From the NCBI GenBank assembly GCA_021152555.1, contig JAGKVE010000001.1:31304-95303 (forward strand): DNA of 64,000 bases. Direction: 5' to 3'. The stretch comes from Bacteroidia bacterium (GTDB lineage: Bacteria > Bacteroidota > Bacteroidia > Bacteroidales > Paludibacteraceae). Below, piece by piece: positions 16,976 through 26,254 of the stretch; position 1 is the stretch's first letter, and each line of letters begins with the position of its first letter. The translations under genes were made by a program, and so were the position numbers. The notes under the pieces are model-generated. The model worked only from the letters and a program-made list of their open reading frames with translations, ran no database searches and had not been told where the DNA came from.

Positions 16976-17616
16976 AACGCTGGTTGAGCTTCATATTACT
17001 GCTACTCCCGCTCACGCTGCACGCCCAGCAGGACAGTATCTATTTCCACCCCGACACCACCGAGGCGGCAGATGCCGATTACCGGTATTATATCGACTTG
17101 ACGAAAAAGCCGGACGCCATAAAAGCGGTATGGCTGGGTGCAATCTTCCCCGGTGCCGGACAGATGTACAACGGTTCATATTGGAAGTTGCCGATTGTAT
17201 ATGGCAGCCTGATGGGTTGCGCTTATGCGATTAGTTGGACGCAGAACAGATGCAGCAACTACAAGCGTGCATACATGGATTTATATGCGGACAACGAAGC
17301 GGGGACCGTATCGGAAGACCCAAGCAAGACTTACATAGCCGTCATTCCTGAAGGATATGACTTAACGCGCGTAGGCGGCGTAAACACATGGATGAACACG
17401 CTTAAGAACCAGCAGAGCCGCTTCCGGCGTTACCGGGACTACTCTATTTTAGCGACAGTTGTTGTGTATGCTTTGTCGCTGATAGACGCGTATGTAGATG
17501 CCCAGTTATTCGACTACGACATATCGCCGGATCTGACACTCAATGTAGAGCCACAGATTTATTATGATTTACAGCACCAACGGAGTACAGAAATAAAATT
17601 AGCCATACAATTTTGA
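16972..17616 (+). CDS. DUF5683 family membrane protein
   Basis: The TTG start at 16972 overlaps the parB stop (TTGA) and gives a signal peptide (KRWLSFILLLLPLTLHA-Q). The central segment KAVWLGAIFPGAGQMYNGSYWKLPIVYGSLMG is the DUF5683 hallmark, with a membrane segment, and a second membrane helix (YSILATVVVYALSLIDAYVDA) follows. The family is common in Bacteroidota, often beside parAB and lytic transglycosylase genes as here. Its function is unknown. Confidence 0.82.
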   Translation: MKRWLSFILLLLPLTLHAQQDSIYFHPDTTEAADADYRYYIDLTKKPDAIKAVWLGAIFPGAGQMYNGSYWKLPIVYGSLMGCAYAISWTQNRCSNYKRAYMDLYADNEAGTVSEDPSKTYIAVIPEGYDLTRVGGVNTWMNTLKNQQSRFRRYRDYSILATVVVYALSLIDAYVDAQLFDYDISPDLTLNVEPQIYYDLQHQRSTEIKLAIQF

Positions 17617-18950
17617 AAAAGATTTTAATGATAGTAATCGCGCTGTGCGCCATTTTTTGCGTGCAGGCACAAGAGGTTAAACAAGATAGTCTGTCAACAG
17701 ACAGCATCACCGTCGAATCATTGGAGTTAATCCCCCTTCAGGCGGCAGACAGCATTATTGCAGAAGATACCATTGTACCGACAAAACCTTTCTATACTCT
17801 GTGGGACGAAAATACGCTGAGCGAGGCAGAGATGCGCTCTTTGGACTGGAGTCTTCGATGGTTGGATACCACAGACTGTGTTGCACAACATGACACAACA
17901 ACCCTGCCGGACTCTGTGTATAAAGCGCGTTTGCAAGCTCTGCCTTGCGTGATTGAGTTGCCCTATAACGAACGCGTGCGCGCGTTTATATTAAGGTACG
18001 TCAAGCGCAGCCCGAAACAAGTGGCGCGATTAATGCGCATGAGCGAATATTATTTCCCGATATTCGAAGAAGCGTTAGGCAGATATAACTTGCCCTACGA
18101 ATTGAAATACGTCCCTATCATAGAATCAGCCCTGAACCCTATGGCACGTTCCCATGCCGGTGCCGCCGGATTATGGCAGTTCATGCCAGCAACAGGCAAG
18201 TTATTCGGATTGGAAGTCAACTCATTAGTTGACGAACGTATGGATCCGATCAAATCGACTGAAGCCGCCTGCCGTTTTTTGAGCAGTATGTACAATGTGT
18301 ATCACGACTGGAACCTGGTTATTGCAGCATACAACTGTGGCAGCGGCAATGTGAACAAAGCCATCCGCCGTGCCGGAGGGAAACGGGATTTCTGGTCTAT
18401 CTATCCATTCCTTCCAAGGGAAACGAGAAACTATGTACCTATTTATATCGCGGCAAACTACGCGATGAACTATGGTCAAGAGCACGGTATTTGCAAAGCG
18501 CCAATTGAGAAAATCATGATGACAGACACCATTCGCACTACCCGGCGTTTGCATTTACAACAGGTGAGCGAGAATCTGAGCATCAGTATAGATGAACTGC
18601 GCCGCTTGAATCCGCAGTATTCACGAGATATACTTCCGGGCGGAAATGCATACGCACTCTGCCTTCCGGCAGACAAAGTGGGCTTGTATATCGACCAGGA
18701 GGATACTATTCTGAGTTACAAAGCCGACAGTCTGATAAATAACCGCCGCGCGGAAATAGACATGGCAAAAGTGACATCCATAACAGGTGCCTATCGCGTC
18801 AACGGCGTTACGTATTATACCATCAAAAACGGCGATACACTCGGTGGGATAGCCAAGAAATTTCACTGTTCAATAAAGCAACTCAAACAATGGAATGGGT
18901 TGAAAAATGACAACATACGTGCGGGAAAGAAACTGAAAATCTGCAAGTAG
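17613..18950 (+). CDS. mltD: Membrane-bound lytic murein transglycosylase D
   Basis: This enzyme cleaves peptidoglycan glycan strands with formation of anhydroMurNAc ends. The start is TTG at 17613, overlapping the previous stop (TTGA), and yields a signal peptide (KKILMIVIALCAIFCVQA-Q). The SLT domain (about residues 150-290) has the catalytic-region motifs IESALNPMARSHAGAAGLWQ and the family A-A-Y-N-C-G-S-G-N-V. One clear LysM motif is at the C-terminus (YTIKNGDTLGGIAKKF, near residue 405), with a less clear LysM-like segment (LQQVSENLSISIDELRRLNP, near 310). The TAG stop adjoins a GTCGAAA tract. Confidence 0.92.
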   Translation: MKKILMIVIALCAIFCVQAQEVKQDSLSTDSITVESLELIPLQAADSIIAEDTIVPTKPFYTLWDENTLSEAEMRSLDWSLRWLDTTDCVAQHDTTTLPDSVYKARLQALPCVIELPYNERVRAFILRYVKRSPKQVARLMRMSEYYFPIFEEALGRYNLPYELKYVPIIESALNPMARSHAGAAGLWQFMPATGKLFGLEVNSLVDERMDPIKSTEAACRFLSSMYNVYHDWNLVIAAYNCGSGNVNKAIRRAGGKRDFWSIYPFLPRETRNYVPIYIAANYAMNYGQEHGICKAPIEKIMMTDTIRTTRRLHLQQVSENLSISIDELRRLNPQYSRDILPGGNAYALCLPADKVGLYIDQEDTILSYKADSLINNRRAEIDMAKVTSITGAYRVNGVTYYTIKNGDTLGGIAKKFHCSIKQLKQWNGLKNDNIRAGKKLKICK

Positions 18951-18980
18951 TCGAAAGTAGAAAGTCGAAAGTAGAAAGAC
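18948..18980. repeat. GTCGAAA/GTAGAAA heptamer tract on the mltD stop codon
   Basis: Four heptamers alternating GTCGAAA and GTAGAAA, starting at the TAG stop codon. Confidence 0.85.
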
Positions 18981-18983
18981 ACT

Positions 18984-19310
18984 ATGGATGGCGAAAAGAA
19001 ATATTACTCGCTGCGCGAGACGGAGTTGGAGACAGGAGTTCCGGCATCCACACTTCGATATTGGGAGAAGCAGTTTGAAGAATTGAACCCGCGTAAAGAC
19101 GGACATGGGAACCGTTATTATACGCGGGAAGACCAAGAGATTATCAAACGCATCAAATATATCCGCGACGAACTGAAAATCACGCGTATCGAAGCTATCC
19201 GCAAGGAGTTGAAGGGGAACAACAAAAATTCTGATGAGCGCCAAGCCGCATTGGATATTCTGCTACGTGTCAAAGAGGAGTTATGTGAAATACGAAAATT
19301 AATTAAGTAA
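18984..19310 (+). CDS. Short MerR-family transcriptional regulator
   Basis: A winged helix-turn-helix of MerR type: YYSLRETELETGVPASTLRYWEKQF, then NRYYTREDQEIIKRIKYIRDE. At 108 residues it lacks a metal- or drug-binding C-terminal domain and ends in a short charged helix, like the small MerR proteins common in Bacteroidota. The stop and the next start share one base (TAATG), so it is coupled to the YfhO gene. The target is unknown. Confidence 0.85.
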   Translation: MDGEKKYYSLRETELETGVPASTLRYWEKQFEELNPRKDGHGNRYYTREDQEIIKRIKYIRDELKITRIEAIRKELKGNNKNSDERQAALDILLRVKEELCEIRKLIK

Positions 19311-21754
19311 TGAAGATAGACTGGAAAAAAATCGCGCCCTATTTGGTGGCGTTGGTGGTATTTATCGGTTTTGCAGTGGCATATTGCAGCCCTGTATTGG
19401 ATGGCAAAGTGCTGCAAGCAGGGGATGTCAACAACTGGAAAGGAGCTGCTCAAGAATCATTGGAGTACAACAAACAACATGATGATTGCACATGGTGGAC
19501 CAACTCCATGTTCGGAGGTATGCCGACATATCAGATATGCGGGCGCATACCTTCAGTTCGCGTTACCGGCTGGTTCAAGATTGGTATTCAGGATATCTTG
19601 GGAGAAACATTAGCCGTTGTTTTTCTCTATTTTGTAGGTTTTTTCCTGATGCTGTTATGCTTTGGCGTCAACCCATGGCTGAGTATTGTTGGCAGCATGG
19701 CAATCGGTCTGAGTAGCTATTTCTTCCTGATTATCCCTGCCGGCCACATGAGCAAGGCTTTTGCTATCGGTGCTTTGGCGCCGATGATTGGAGGTGTCTA
19801 TGCCGTATTCCGAAAACGTTACTGGATAGGTATCCCCATGCTGCTAATTTTTGGTCCGTACGGGATTTTGCTGCACCCCCAGATGACTTATTATATAGGT
19901 ATGTTACTGGGTGTGATGGTCATTGCCGAGATAGTACAGGTTTGTATGGATCGGGATTGGAAAGGATTCGGCATTAGTCTGGCGAGTCTGGTTTTGTGCC
20001 TAGGATTGATGTATGGCGTCCGTCTGACAAGCATGAAAATGAACCAGACGTACCTCAAGGAAACCATGCGTGGCGGGCATAGCGAACTGACCAAACAGGC
20101 GCAGGACACACCGGCTGAGGGTCTGGACATCAAGTATGCCACCGATTGGAGTTATGGTAAGGCAGAGACCATGACACTCCTCATCCCGAACTGGGAAGGC
20201 GGTGCCAGCGGGTACAACTTAGGCAAAGACAGCCAGCTGAGCCAAGCCATGCGCGAACAAGGTGTCCCCAAACGCGATGCAGAACAGTTCTGCAAAAGCG
20301 CCCCCACATACCATGGCGAAAAGATGTTTACCAGCGGAGCCGTATACGTAGGAGCTATTGTATGTTTCTTATTCCTATTAGGTTTGCTGATAGTTCCCGG
20401 ACCTTACAAATGGGCGTTGCTGTTTGCTACACTGATGTCCGTTTTCCTCGCGTGGGGAAAGAATATGATGTGGCTGACCGAGTTGTTCTTCAATTATTTC
20501 CCCATGTATAATAAGTTCCGCGCAGTAGAGTCGATTCTTGTTGTAGCAGAAATAACGATGCCGCTCTTGGGTTTCTTGGGGTTACAAAAAATCATAAACG
20601 GCGAAGTTGAATGGAAGAAACTGCGGAATAGTTTATTTATTGCAGGCGGAACAACAGCCGGATTATGTTTGTTTGCTGCACTTTTTGCCGGGTCATTCGA
20701 CATGACGAGCAGTTATGATGCGCAGTGGAAGGGCCAAATCCCGCAATGGTTATATGATGCTATCTTGGACCAACGTACAGCTATGATGCGGGCGGATGCA
20801 TGGCGCAGTCTGCTCTTCATCGCGATGGGATTTGCCGTTACTTATTGGTACGCTTGGTTGCAAAAGAGAGAAGCTAAGACAAAAAACACCACTATCTTCA
20901 TCAGTGTATTGGGGATTTTGATTTTAGCGGACATGATACCTGTTGACAAGCGGTTCTTCAACAATGATAATTTCGTTAAGCCCAAAGACAGCGAGGCGTA
21001 TTTCAAAATGCAGCCGTGGGAAGAACAGATTCTACAAGACAAAAGTCTTGATTACCGAGTATTGAACCTCAACACAAACACCTTCAATGATGCCCGCACG
21101 AGCTACCGTCTAAAGTCCATCGGAGGTTACTCAGCTGTCAAACTCCGTCGCTATCAAGACTTGATTGATGAGCATATCAGCAAGATGAACTGGAATGTAC
21201 TCAATATGCTCAACACCAAGTATATCATCACCCGGCAAGGCGTTTATCCTAATCCCGATGCGATGGGGAATGCGTGGTTCGTGAATGTTGTCCGGTTTGT
21301 GCCCACGCCGGATGATGAGAGTGCTGCACTCAACAGCCTTGATCTGCGCACTACTGCCGTAGCAGATGAGAAATTCCGCGATGTGCTGACATGCGACGGC
21401 ACGCCGGATGAAGGAGATAAAATCGGATTAACGGAATACAAACCAAATGCGCTGACCTATCATACCAAAACGGCACATGACCGCGTAGCCGTGTTCTCGG
21501 AGATATACTATCCGGAAGGATGGCATATCTATTGTGATGGCAAAGAGATTTCGTTAGGCCGAGTGAACTATGTATTGCGCGCAGCAGTCATTCCTGCCGG
21601 CGAACATAAGATTTATATGGAGTTTGTACCAACAGCACTGAAATGGGAAGGTCTGTGTATGACACTGGTCATTCTCACGATACTTATCAGTGCAATTTGC
21701 CTCACATGGCCTATGTGGCAGAAATGGATAAAAAAGGAAGAGTTGCTCAGTTGA
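19310..21754 (+). CDS. YfhO-family polytopic membrane protein
   Basis: Residues 1-520 contain about a dozen hydrophobic helices with the YfhO signature early on (VNNWKGAAQESLEYNKQ, then WWTNSMFGGMPTYQI). A soluble C-terminal domain (DYRVLNLNTNTFNDARTSYRLKSIGGYSAVKL) precedes one final helix. YfhO proteins are GT-C-like in layout and linked in Gram-positives to teichoic acid glycosylation; in Bacteroidota the substrate is unknown. The last codons form one arm of a convergent terminator shared with the opposing glycosyltransferase gene. Confidence 0.85.
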   Translation: MKIDWKKIAPYLVALVVFIGFAVAYCSPVLDGKVLQAGDVNNWKGAAQESLEYNKQHDDCTWWTNSMFGGMPTYQICGRIPSVRVTGWFKIGIQDILGETLAVVFLYFVGFFLMLLCFGVNPWLSIVGSMAIGLSSYFFLIIPAGHMSKAFAIGALAPMIGGVYAVFRKRYWIGIPMLLIFGPYGILLHPQMTYYIGMLLGVMVIAEIVQVCMDRDWKGFGISLASLVLCLGLMYGVRLTSMKMNQTYLKETMRGGHSELTKQAQDTPAEGLDIKYATDWSYGKAETMTLLIPNWEGGASGYNLGKDSQLSQAMREQGVPKRDAEQFCKSAPTYHGEKMFTSGAVYVGAIVCFLFLLGLLIVPGPYKWALLFATLMSVFLAWGKNMMWLTELFFNYFPMYNKFRAVESILVVAEITMPLLGFLGLQKIINGEVEWKKLRNSLFIAGGTTAGLCLFAALFAGSFDMTSSYDAQWKGQIPQWLYDAILDQRTAMMRADAWRSLLFIAMGFAVTYWYAWLQKREAKTKNTTIFISVLGILILADMIPVDKRFFNNDNFVKPKDSEAYFKMQPWEEQILQDKSLDYRVLNLNTNTFNDARTSYRLKSIGGYSAVKLRRYQDLIDEHISKMNWNVLNMLNTKYIITRQGVYPNPDAMGNAWFVNVVRFVPTPDDESAALNSLDLRTTAVADEKFRDVLTCDGTPDEGDKIGLTEYKPNALTYHTKTAHDRVAVFSEIYYPEGWHIYCDGKEISLGRVNYVLRAAVIPAGEHKIYMEFVPTALKWEGLCMTLVILTILISAICLTWPMWQKWIKKEELLS

Positions 21755-21762
21755 GCAACTCT
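21739..21762. terminator. Bidirectional terminator in the overlapping ends of two convergent genes
   Basis: A perfect 11-bp inverted repeat, AGAGTTGCTCA and TGAGCAACTCT, with a 2-nt centre. It is followed by T/A-rich sequence on the plus side (CTTTAAATTT) and preceded by an A-run, which gives U-rich RNA on the minus side. Both stop codons are inside the stem, and the genes overlap by 8 bp. Confidence 0.75.
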
Positions 21763-22844
21763 TTAAATTTATTCGCCACTGCTTGAGCGGAATATTTCTC
21801 CAAGTAACATTGACGAGCAGCCTGATTGAAACGAGGGCGCGGATACTGAGCAAAATCATCTATGGTCTTAATAAACTCATCTGCAGTATTGCACCGCCAT
21901 GCACTACACCCCTCTTCAATCTCATATCCTTCCAATGCTTCATCCGTAGCAATAATGTTCTTGCCGTACATTAAGCTCTCACAGGTTTTTACTTTCATTC
22001 CGCTTCCGGCAAAAATAGGCAGAATCATCATATCCGCTTGCTCGAAGTATGGCGCTAAGTCCGGAGCATCCGAGACAACTTCTATGCCTTTTAACAATTC
22101 CTGTTGCTCGGACTGAAGTTTGCTCATACCTTTGCCGACAATCTTCACCTCTACATCTACATGCGGATATACATTTCTCATAAACCAAACTATCCCTTCT
22201 GTATTGGCCAAGAAATATGCTCCGAGGAACAAACATAACGGACGTTTACGTGTCATGCTGCTCGTATCCATTTGCTTTCCATGCACTCGGTCTTCCAGCA
22301 CAACCGGTATCTTTACATCCGCCAATCTATGATATCTATGCTGCAATTCCGTCTTATCTCTTTCATTCAACACAATTACTATATCCGAGTAGTCACAACT
22401 CCAGCGGTCGTTCATGTCCGCACAATGAATAAGTACATTCCTGAACGGCAGATGTTTATGCATTTTTGCATCCATGTATAATACCTCTATATTTTGGAAA
22501 GAGGTAATTACCTTGCCTTTATAGCCCGCCTCCTTGAGTGCCTTGGCCACTATGCCAAACAAACTCCGTTCAATGAATACGTAGTTGTAGTTCTCCGCTT
22601 GCCGCACAATCTCCTCTACTCTCTTTGGCGTAAGCCCTAAGAAATAGCCGAACGGGATATAAAAGCAGGCTTTTATATATTCATATATCGGGCTTTTACC
22701 CTGCTTATTATGAAGATAGAATACATCCACATTCTCTTTGCCCAATGTACGGCATAGCATATCAAGGTTTTTCTTAGTTCCCTGATCTCCACCGTTCATT
22801 ATTGCCCCAAAGGGTCTATATTGTATGAAGAGTAACCGACTCAT
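21747..22844 (-). CDS. Glycosyltransferase, GT4/GT1-like
   Basis: A 365-residue cytoplasmic glycosyltransferase with two Rossmann-like halves. The second half has LCLFLGAYFLANTEG, the donor-site region ILPIFAGSGMKVKTCESLMYGKNIIAT, and the E-x7-E-like pattern of GT4. It is the last gene of the minus-strand glycan block; the acceptor cannot be deduced. Its composition is closer to the core genome than the four genes upstream. Confidence 0.85.
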   Translation of the reverse strand: MSRLLFIQYRPFGAIMNGGDQGTKKNLDMLCRTLGKENVDVFYLHNKQGKSPIYEYIKACFYIPFGYFLGLTPKRVEEIVRQAENYNYVFIERSLFGIVAKALKEAGYKGKVITSFQNIEVLYMDAKMHKHLPFRNVLIHCADMNDRWSCDYSDIVIVLNERDKTELQHRYHRLADVKIPVVLEDRVHGKQMDTSSMTRKRPLCLFLGAYFLANTEGIVWFMRNVYPHVDVEVKIVGKGMSKLQSEQQELLKGIEVVSDAPDLAPYFEQADMMILPIFAGSGMKVKTCESLMYGKNIIATDEALEGYEIEEGCSAWRCNTADEFIKTIDDFAQYPRPRFNQAARQCYLEKYSAQAVANKFKELLN

Positions 22845-22846
22845 AC

Positions 22847-23887
22847 TTACATATTTTCAATTATACTACCCAGCATCTTTCCATTTCGCAATCTTTCTGA
22901 CATTAGAGACACGTTATTTCGAATAACTTGCATCTCGCTATTTGTCAATGCAGTCAAGACGGCTTCTATATCATATAATGATTGTATTGTTATACCCAGT
23001 TTATTTTTCTCTATATACTCCGCGAGTGCCGATTCTTTACTGATAATAACAGGTATTCCGGCGGCTATATACAAAGAAACTTTATGCGGAGATATATATT
23101 TTAAGTAATTTCCTATAACACCTTGTAGTGAATCTATACCATCTCCATCCCATGATAAGCCCCAACTCTCTTGGAGCATTGTTATATTTTCCGGACTAAA
23201 TCTGCCTACATATTTCATCCATTGCGGATAACTGCTTGTATCTTGAAGCTGATTACCATACAAATGTAAACTGATGTGTTTGTAAGGTATTCTTTTTATT
23301 TCCCGAAGAAATATACTTTTATCCAGCGCTCCTGCAAAAGCAATATCAAAGGAAGTTTGTGATTTTTGATTCGGGATCTCTGGGGTGATATAATCAAACA
23401 ACCAAAGTAATTCACAAGGAGTATGTACACCATTATTTTTAAATAACTCCTCCATCTTAGATGTGTGCACTATGAGCTTTGTTGCTATATTCAGTATCAT
23501 GATTTCACGTTTATCAAATACTTTTGTCTGACGGTAATGTACTAAATCATGCACCATTATGATAAGATTACACTTTTTAAATTTAAGGCATTTACAAAAG
23601 AATAAAGTAAAAAAATCACCAAATGGAGCAAACGGATACTGAAATAATACTATAGTCTCTCTTTTTATGGACAATATCGCACCAAACAGAATAAACAACT
23701 TTCTGAAATTGTATGCGATTTTTTTTAATACGCTTTTGTTAGACGCTGTTTGCTCTGTTGTCGTTTTCGTATTGATAACAAATTGCGTGAACCCATTTTT
23801 ATGCGCAATATAATTAACATCTTCACGTGCTTTAGAACGAGCACTGAAATAATTTGTATATTGGTAATCAATAACTATCTTTTCCAT
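22847..23887 (-). CDS. Galactofuranosyltransferase-like glycosyltransferase
   Basis: The 346-residue protein has an N-terminal half with IVLFQYPFAPFGDF and IIMVHDLVHYRQ. The C-terminal signature GLSWDGDGIDSLQG...YLKYISPHKVSLYIAAGIPVI resembles bacterial beta-1,6-galactofuranosyltransferases (Gtf3/WbbI type). It is directly downstream of a FAD enzyme that could be related to UDP-galactopyranose mutase, which would make the furanose donor; this pairing is inference. It is visibly AT-richer than core genes. Confidence 0.7.
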   Translation of the reverse strand: MEKIVIDYQYTNYFSARSKAREDVNYIAHKNGFTQFVINTKTTTEQTASNKSVLKKIAYNFRKLFILFGAILSIKRETIVLFQYPFAPFGDFFTLFFCKCLKFKKCNLIIMVHDLVHYRQTKVFDKREIMILNIATKLIVHTSKMEELFKNNGVHTPCELLWLFDYITPEIPNQKSQTSFDIAFAGALDKSIFLREIKRIPYKHISLHLYGNQLQDTSSYPQWMKYVGRFSPENITMLQESWGLSWDGDGIDSLQGVIGNYLKYISPHKVSLYIAAGIPVIISKESALAEYIEKNKLGITIQSLYDIEAVLTALTNSEMQVIRNNVSLMSERLRNGKMLGSIIENM

Positions 23888-23888
23888 A

Positions 23889-25130
23889 TTATCTATTCAA
23901 TACATTTGCTAATTCCTTGGCTTCCATGATATTATCCTCTATGGAACAATATGTCCAGCTGCCATAACGACCAATTGTATATATATCGTCATGCGCCAAT
24001 AGCTTTTTCTTGGAGGCGACATATTGCATTGCCTCTGCGCTAATATGCACGTAAGCCGGATTCATGATTATAGTCTCATGATCCACTACAGACATATTCG
24101 GTGAGATAATCTGCGCTTCTTGCAGATCATGCAACACACGTGGTAATAGTTTCTCAGGCTCAATTTTAGCTTCATTATTAAAGCCCAATTCCACATATAG
24201 TGAACACTTGTCTGTGCCGAGTATATTACTATAGGATCCTACGCGATAGAAGCAATACTTGTCTTCTGGAAAGTATATCCAATGATTCGTAATGTCCAAT
24301 CCTTGTTTATCAAATCCTATATTGAATACTAACACTTGATTCCAGGACAACACATCGTTCTTTGATTCACCTATTAACTCCATCAATTTGTGAAATGGAA
24401 TAGTGGATATTAATCGGTCATATAATATCGTCTCTCCTGATTGCAATGTTATTCTATGATCATTAGGATGAATTGCTGCTATTGGTTCGTTCAGCCTGAT
24501 TGCATCTTTATGCACATGTAAAGAAATAGAATCTACATATTGGATTGCGCCATGCTTTGGATATACAAATGTTGCATTATATGTATCATTATTTGTGACC
24601 TTGAAATTACGAATAATCTGCTCCTTTTCTGCATAAGGGAAGAACCGTCCCATTGCATCCTTATCTAGCGTATTTAAATCGCAGGCATATAATTTGCTAT
24701 TATATGGAATCAGGAACTTATCTGCTATTGATTTACCAAATTTTGCATAGAGCATCTCTTTGAAATTCAAGAATCCATGCATCGGATTTTCGAACAAGTC
24801 ATAAAGGCATTCTATAAACTCTTGTTGAGGCAACTGATGGATATTCATCTGGAAAGGATAATCAATCAATCTATCCTTATAACGGATCTGCGTGTGTTTG
24901 TGGATTGTCAACAGGTCATTTACAGGTATTCCGTGTGCTACAAATTGTTCTATATCTTTGTTTTTAAAATGGAAGAAATGACCGGAATAGTCCCAAACGA
25001 ATCCGTTTCTTTCCGTTGTTTTGCAATACCCCCCTATTCGATTCGATTGTTCGAATATCAAATAGTTGTTATGCCCGCAAAAGGTTGCATAACTCAATCC
25101 ACTTATTCCTGCGCCTATGATAATATCCAT
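23889..25130 (-). CDS. FAD-dependent oxidoreductase, amine-oxidase / UDP-galactopyranose-mutase-like
   Basis: I place the start at the ATG at 25130, because it gives MDIIIGAGISGLSYA, a normal N-terminal FAD-binding GxGxxG, and leaves an 8-bp gap to the preceding stop. Earlier in-frame starts overlap that gene. The motifs IFEQSNRIGGYCKT and WDYSGHFFHFK fit the protoporphyrinogen-oxidase/UGM superfamily seen in surface-polysaccharide clusters. The canonical UGM motifs are not clear enough to call glf. AT-rich. Confidence 0.75.
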   Translation of the reverse strand: MDIIIGAGISGLSYATFCGHNNYLIFEQSNRIGGYCKTTERNGFVWDYSGHFFHFKNKDIEQFVAHGIPVNDLLTIHKHTQIRYKDRLIDYPFQMNIHQLPQQEFIECLYDLFENPMHGFLNFKEMLYAKFGKSIADKFLIPYNSKLYACDLNTLDKDAMGRFFPYAEKEQIIRNFKVTNNDTYNATFVYPKHGAIQYVDSISLHVHKDAIRLNEPIAAIHPNDHRITLQSGETILYDRLISTIPFHKLMELIGESKNDVLSWNQVLVFNIGFDKQGLDITNHWIYFPEDKYCFYRVGSYSNILGTDKCSLYVELGFNNEAKIEPEKLLPRVLHDLQEAQIISPNMSVVDHETIIMNPAYVHISAEAMQYVASKKKLLAHDDIYTIGRYGSWTYCSIEDNIMEAKELANVLNR

Positions 25131-25138
25131 CGCGTTTA

Positions 25139-26254
25139 TTATTTGGTTATAATATTTTTTTCTATCTTCTCGCAAACTTCACTTGTACTTCGACAGAAAG
25201 GTATATAATCATCCAACTGATTCATAAATAACTTTATTTGCTTTTCATGGAGCGGAGACACTATCCTATCTTGAAGATAAATACCCGAAAATGAAATTGT
25301 TGGGATTGAATATATAAAAGAACTTGATATGACCACCGTTGAAAAACCGCCTACTATCAATTCCGGTTCGTATGTGGCTACCAACTCCTCCCCACTAATC
25401 ACTGAATTTATAATGCGTATGTTCGGGTACTTTGATAGAAGAACATCGTCAAAAGAGCAATCGGTATCACTTGGATGTTTCTTTATAATGATATTCACTC
25501 CACTATCCTTAATACCTTCTAAAATAGCATCGAAGATACGTATGGCTTGTTCATCTGGAATTACTAAATAATCCTTAAAAAATAGTATGCATTCTTTCGT
25601 TTCCTTCTTAGATTGAACACGTTCTTTATATACTTGTTCTAATGCTGCACACGCTTCTTTGTTGGGCTCTAATTGGGAATGCACGCTATGAAATAGCCCG
25701 AACTCCTCTTGTTCTTTTATATAAAGACTACTTATCGCATTTAGTGCTTTTTGCACAAACCATATAGAGTAAACCTTGAATGTATTGGGATATAATATCT
25801 TCAATGTATCTATATATGGCATATATGATGTCAGTCCTTCATCTAGTGCTACATAATGTATCTCTCTTTGTGATGTGACTATATTAGACAATAAGCGCAA
25901 TGATATTCTGGGTAATGGTCGTAGCCAATACATTGGCTTCTTTTTATCGCGAGAAAACAAACATTTGATTAAATTGCCTATTTGATAGGGTTGTTTTCTG
26001 TTCTGACAGAAATAAATTCCGCTAAATAAACCCTCATATTTCAACACTTGCTCTTCTGATAACCTATACCGGACTACATCTGAAAAAGGGACGGTCTCTA
26101 CTATCAACACCCCATTGTTTAGACGATGCGACCGTAGATATGCCAATGCCACATCAAACTGCCAGGATGTCAGTACTGAAACTATAAAATCGTATTGACT
26201 GATATTTGAAATTTCAGATATGTTGTCTATAGTCTGTATAATAGCTTTCTTCAT
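25139..26254 (-). CDS. Sialyltransferase-like protein (GT52 / polysialyltransferase type)
   Basis: Known bacterial sialyltransferase families share a D/E-D/E-G motif, an HP motif and a later S/T-S/T motif. All three occur in order here: ALDEGLTSY (near residue 138), IIKKHPSDTD (near 260), and FSTVVISSS (near 307). The gene sits immediately after neuB and neuA. It probably transfers the nonulosonic acid they make to a surface glycan. The 371-residue length fits GT52. I cannot distinguish the linkage or exact family. AT-rich. Confidence 0.7.
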   Translation of the reverse strand: MKKAIIQTIDNISEISNISQYDFIVSVLTSWQFDVALAYLRSHRLNNGVLIVETVPFSDVVRYRLSEEQVLKYEGLFSGIYFCQNRKQPYQIGNLIKCLFSRDKKKPMYWLRPLPRISLRLLSNIVTSQREIHYVALDEGLTSYMPYIDTLKILYPNTFKVYSIWFVQKALNAISSLYIKEQEEFGLFHSVHSQLEPNKEACAALEQVYKERVQSKKETKECILFFKDYLVIPDEQAIRIFDAILEGIKDSGVNIIIKKHPSDTDCSFDDVLLSKYPNIRIINSVISGEELVATYEPELIVGGFSTVVISSSFIYSIPTISFSGIYLQDRIVSPLHEKQIKLFMNQLDDYIPFCRSTSEVCEKIEKNIITK

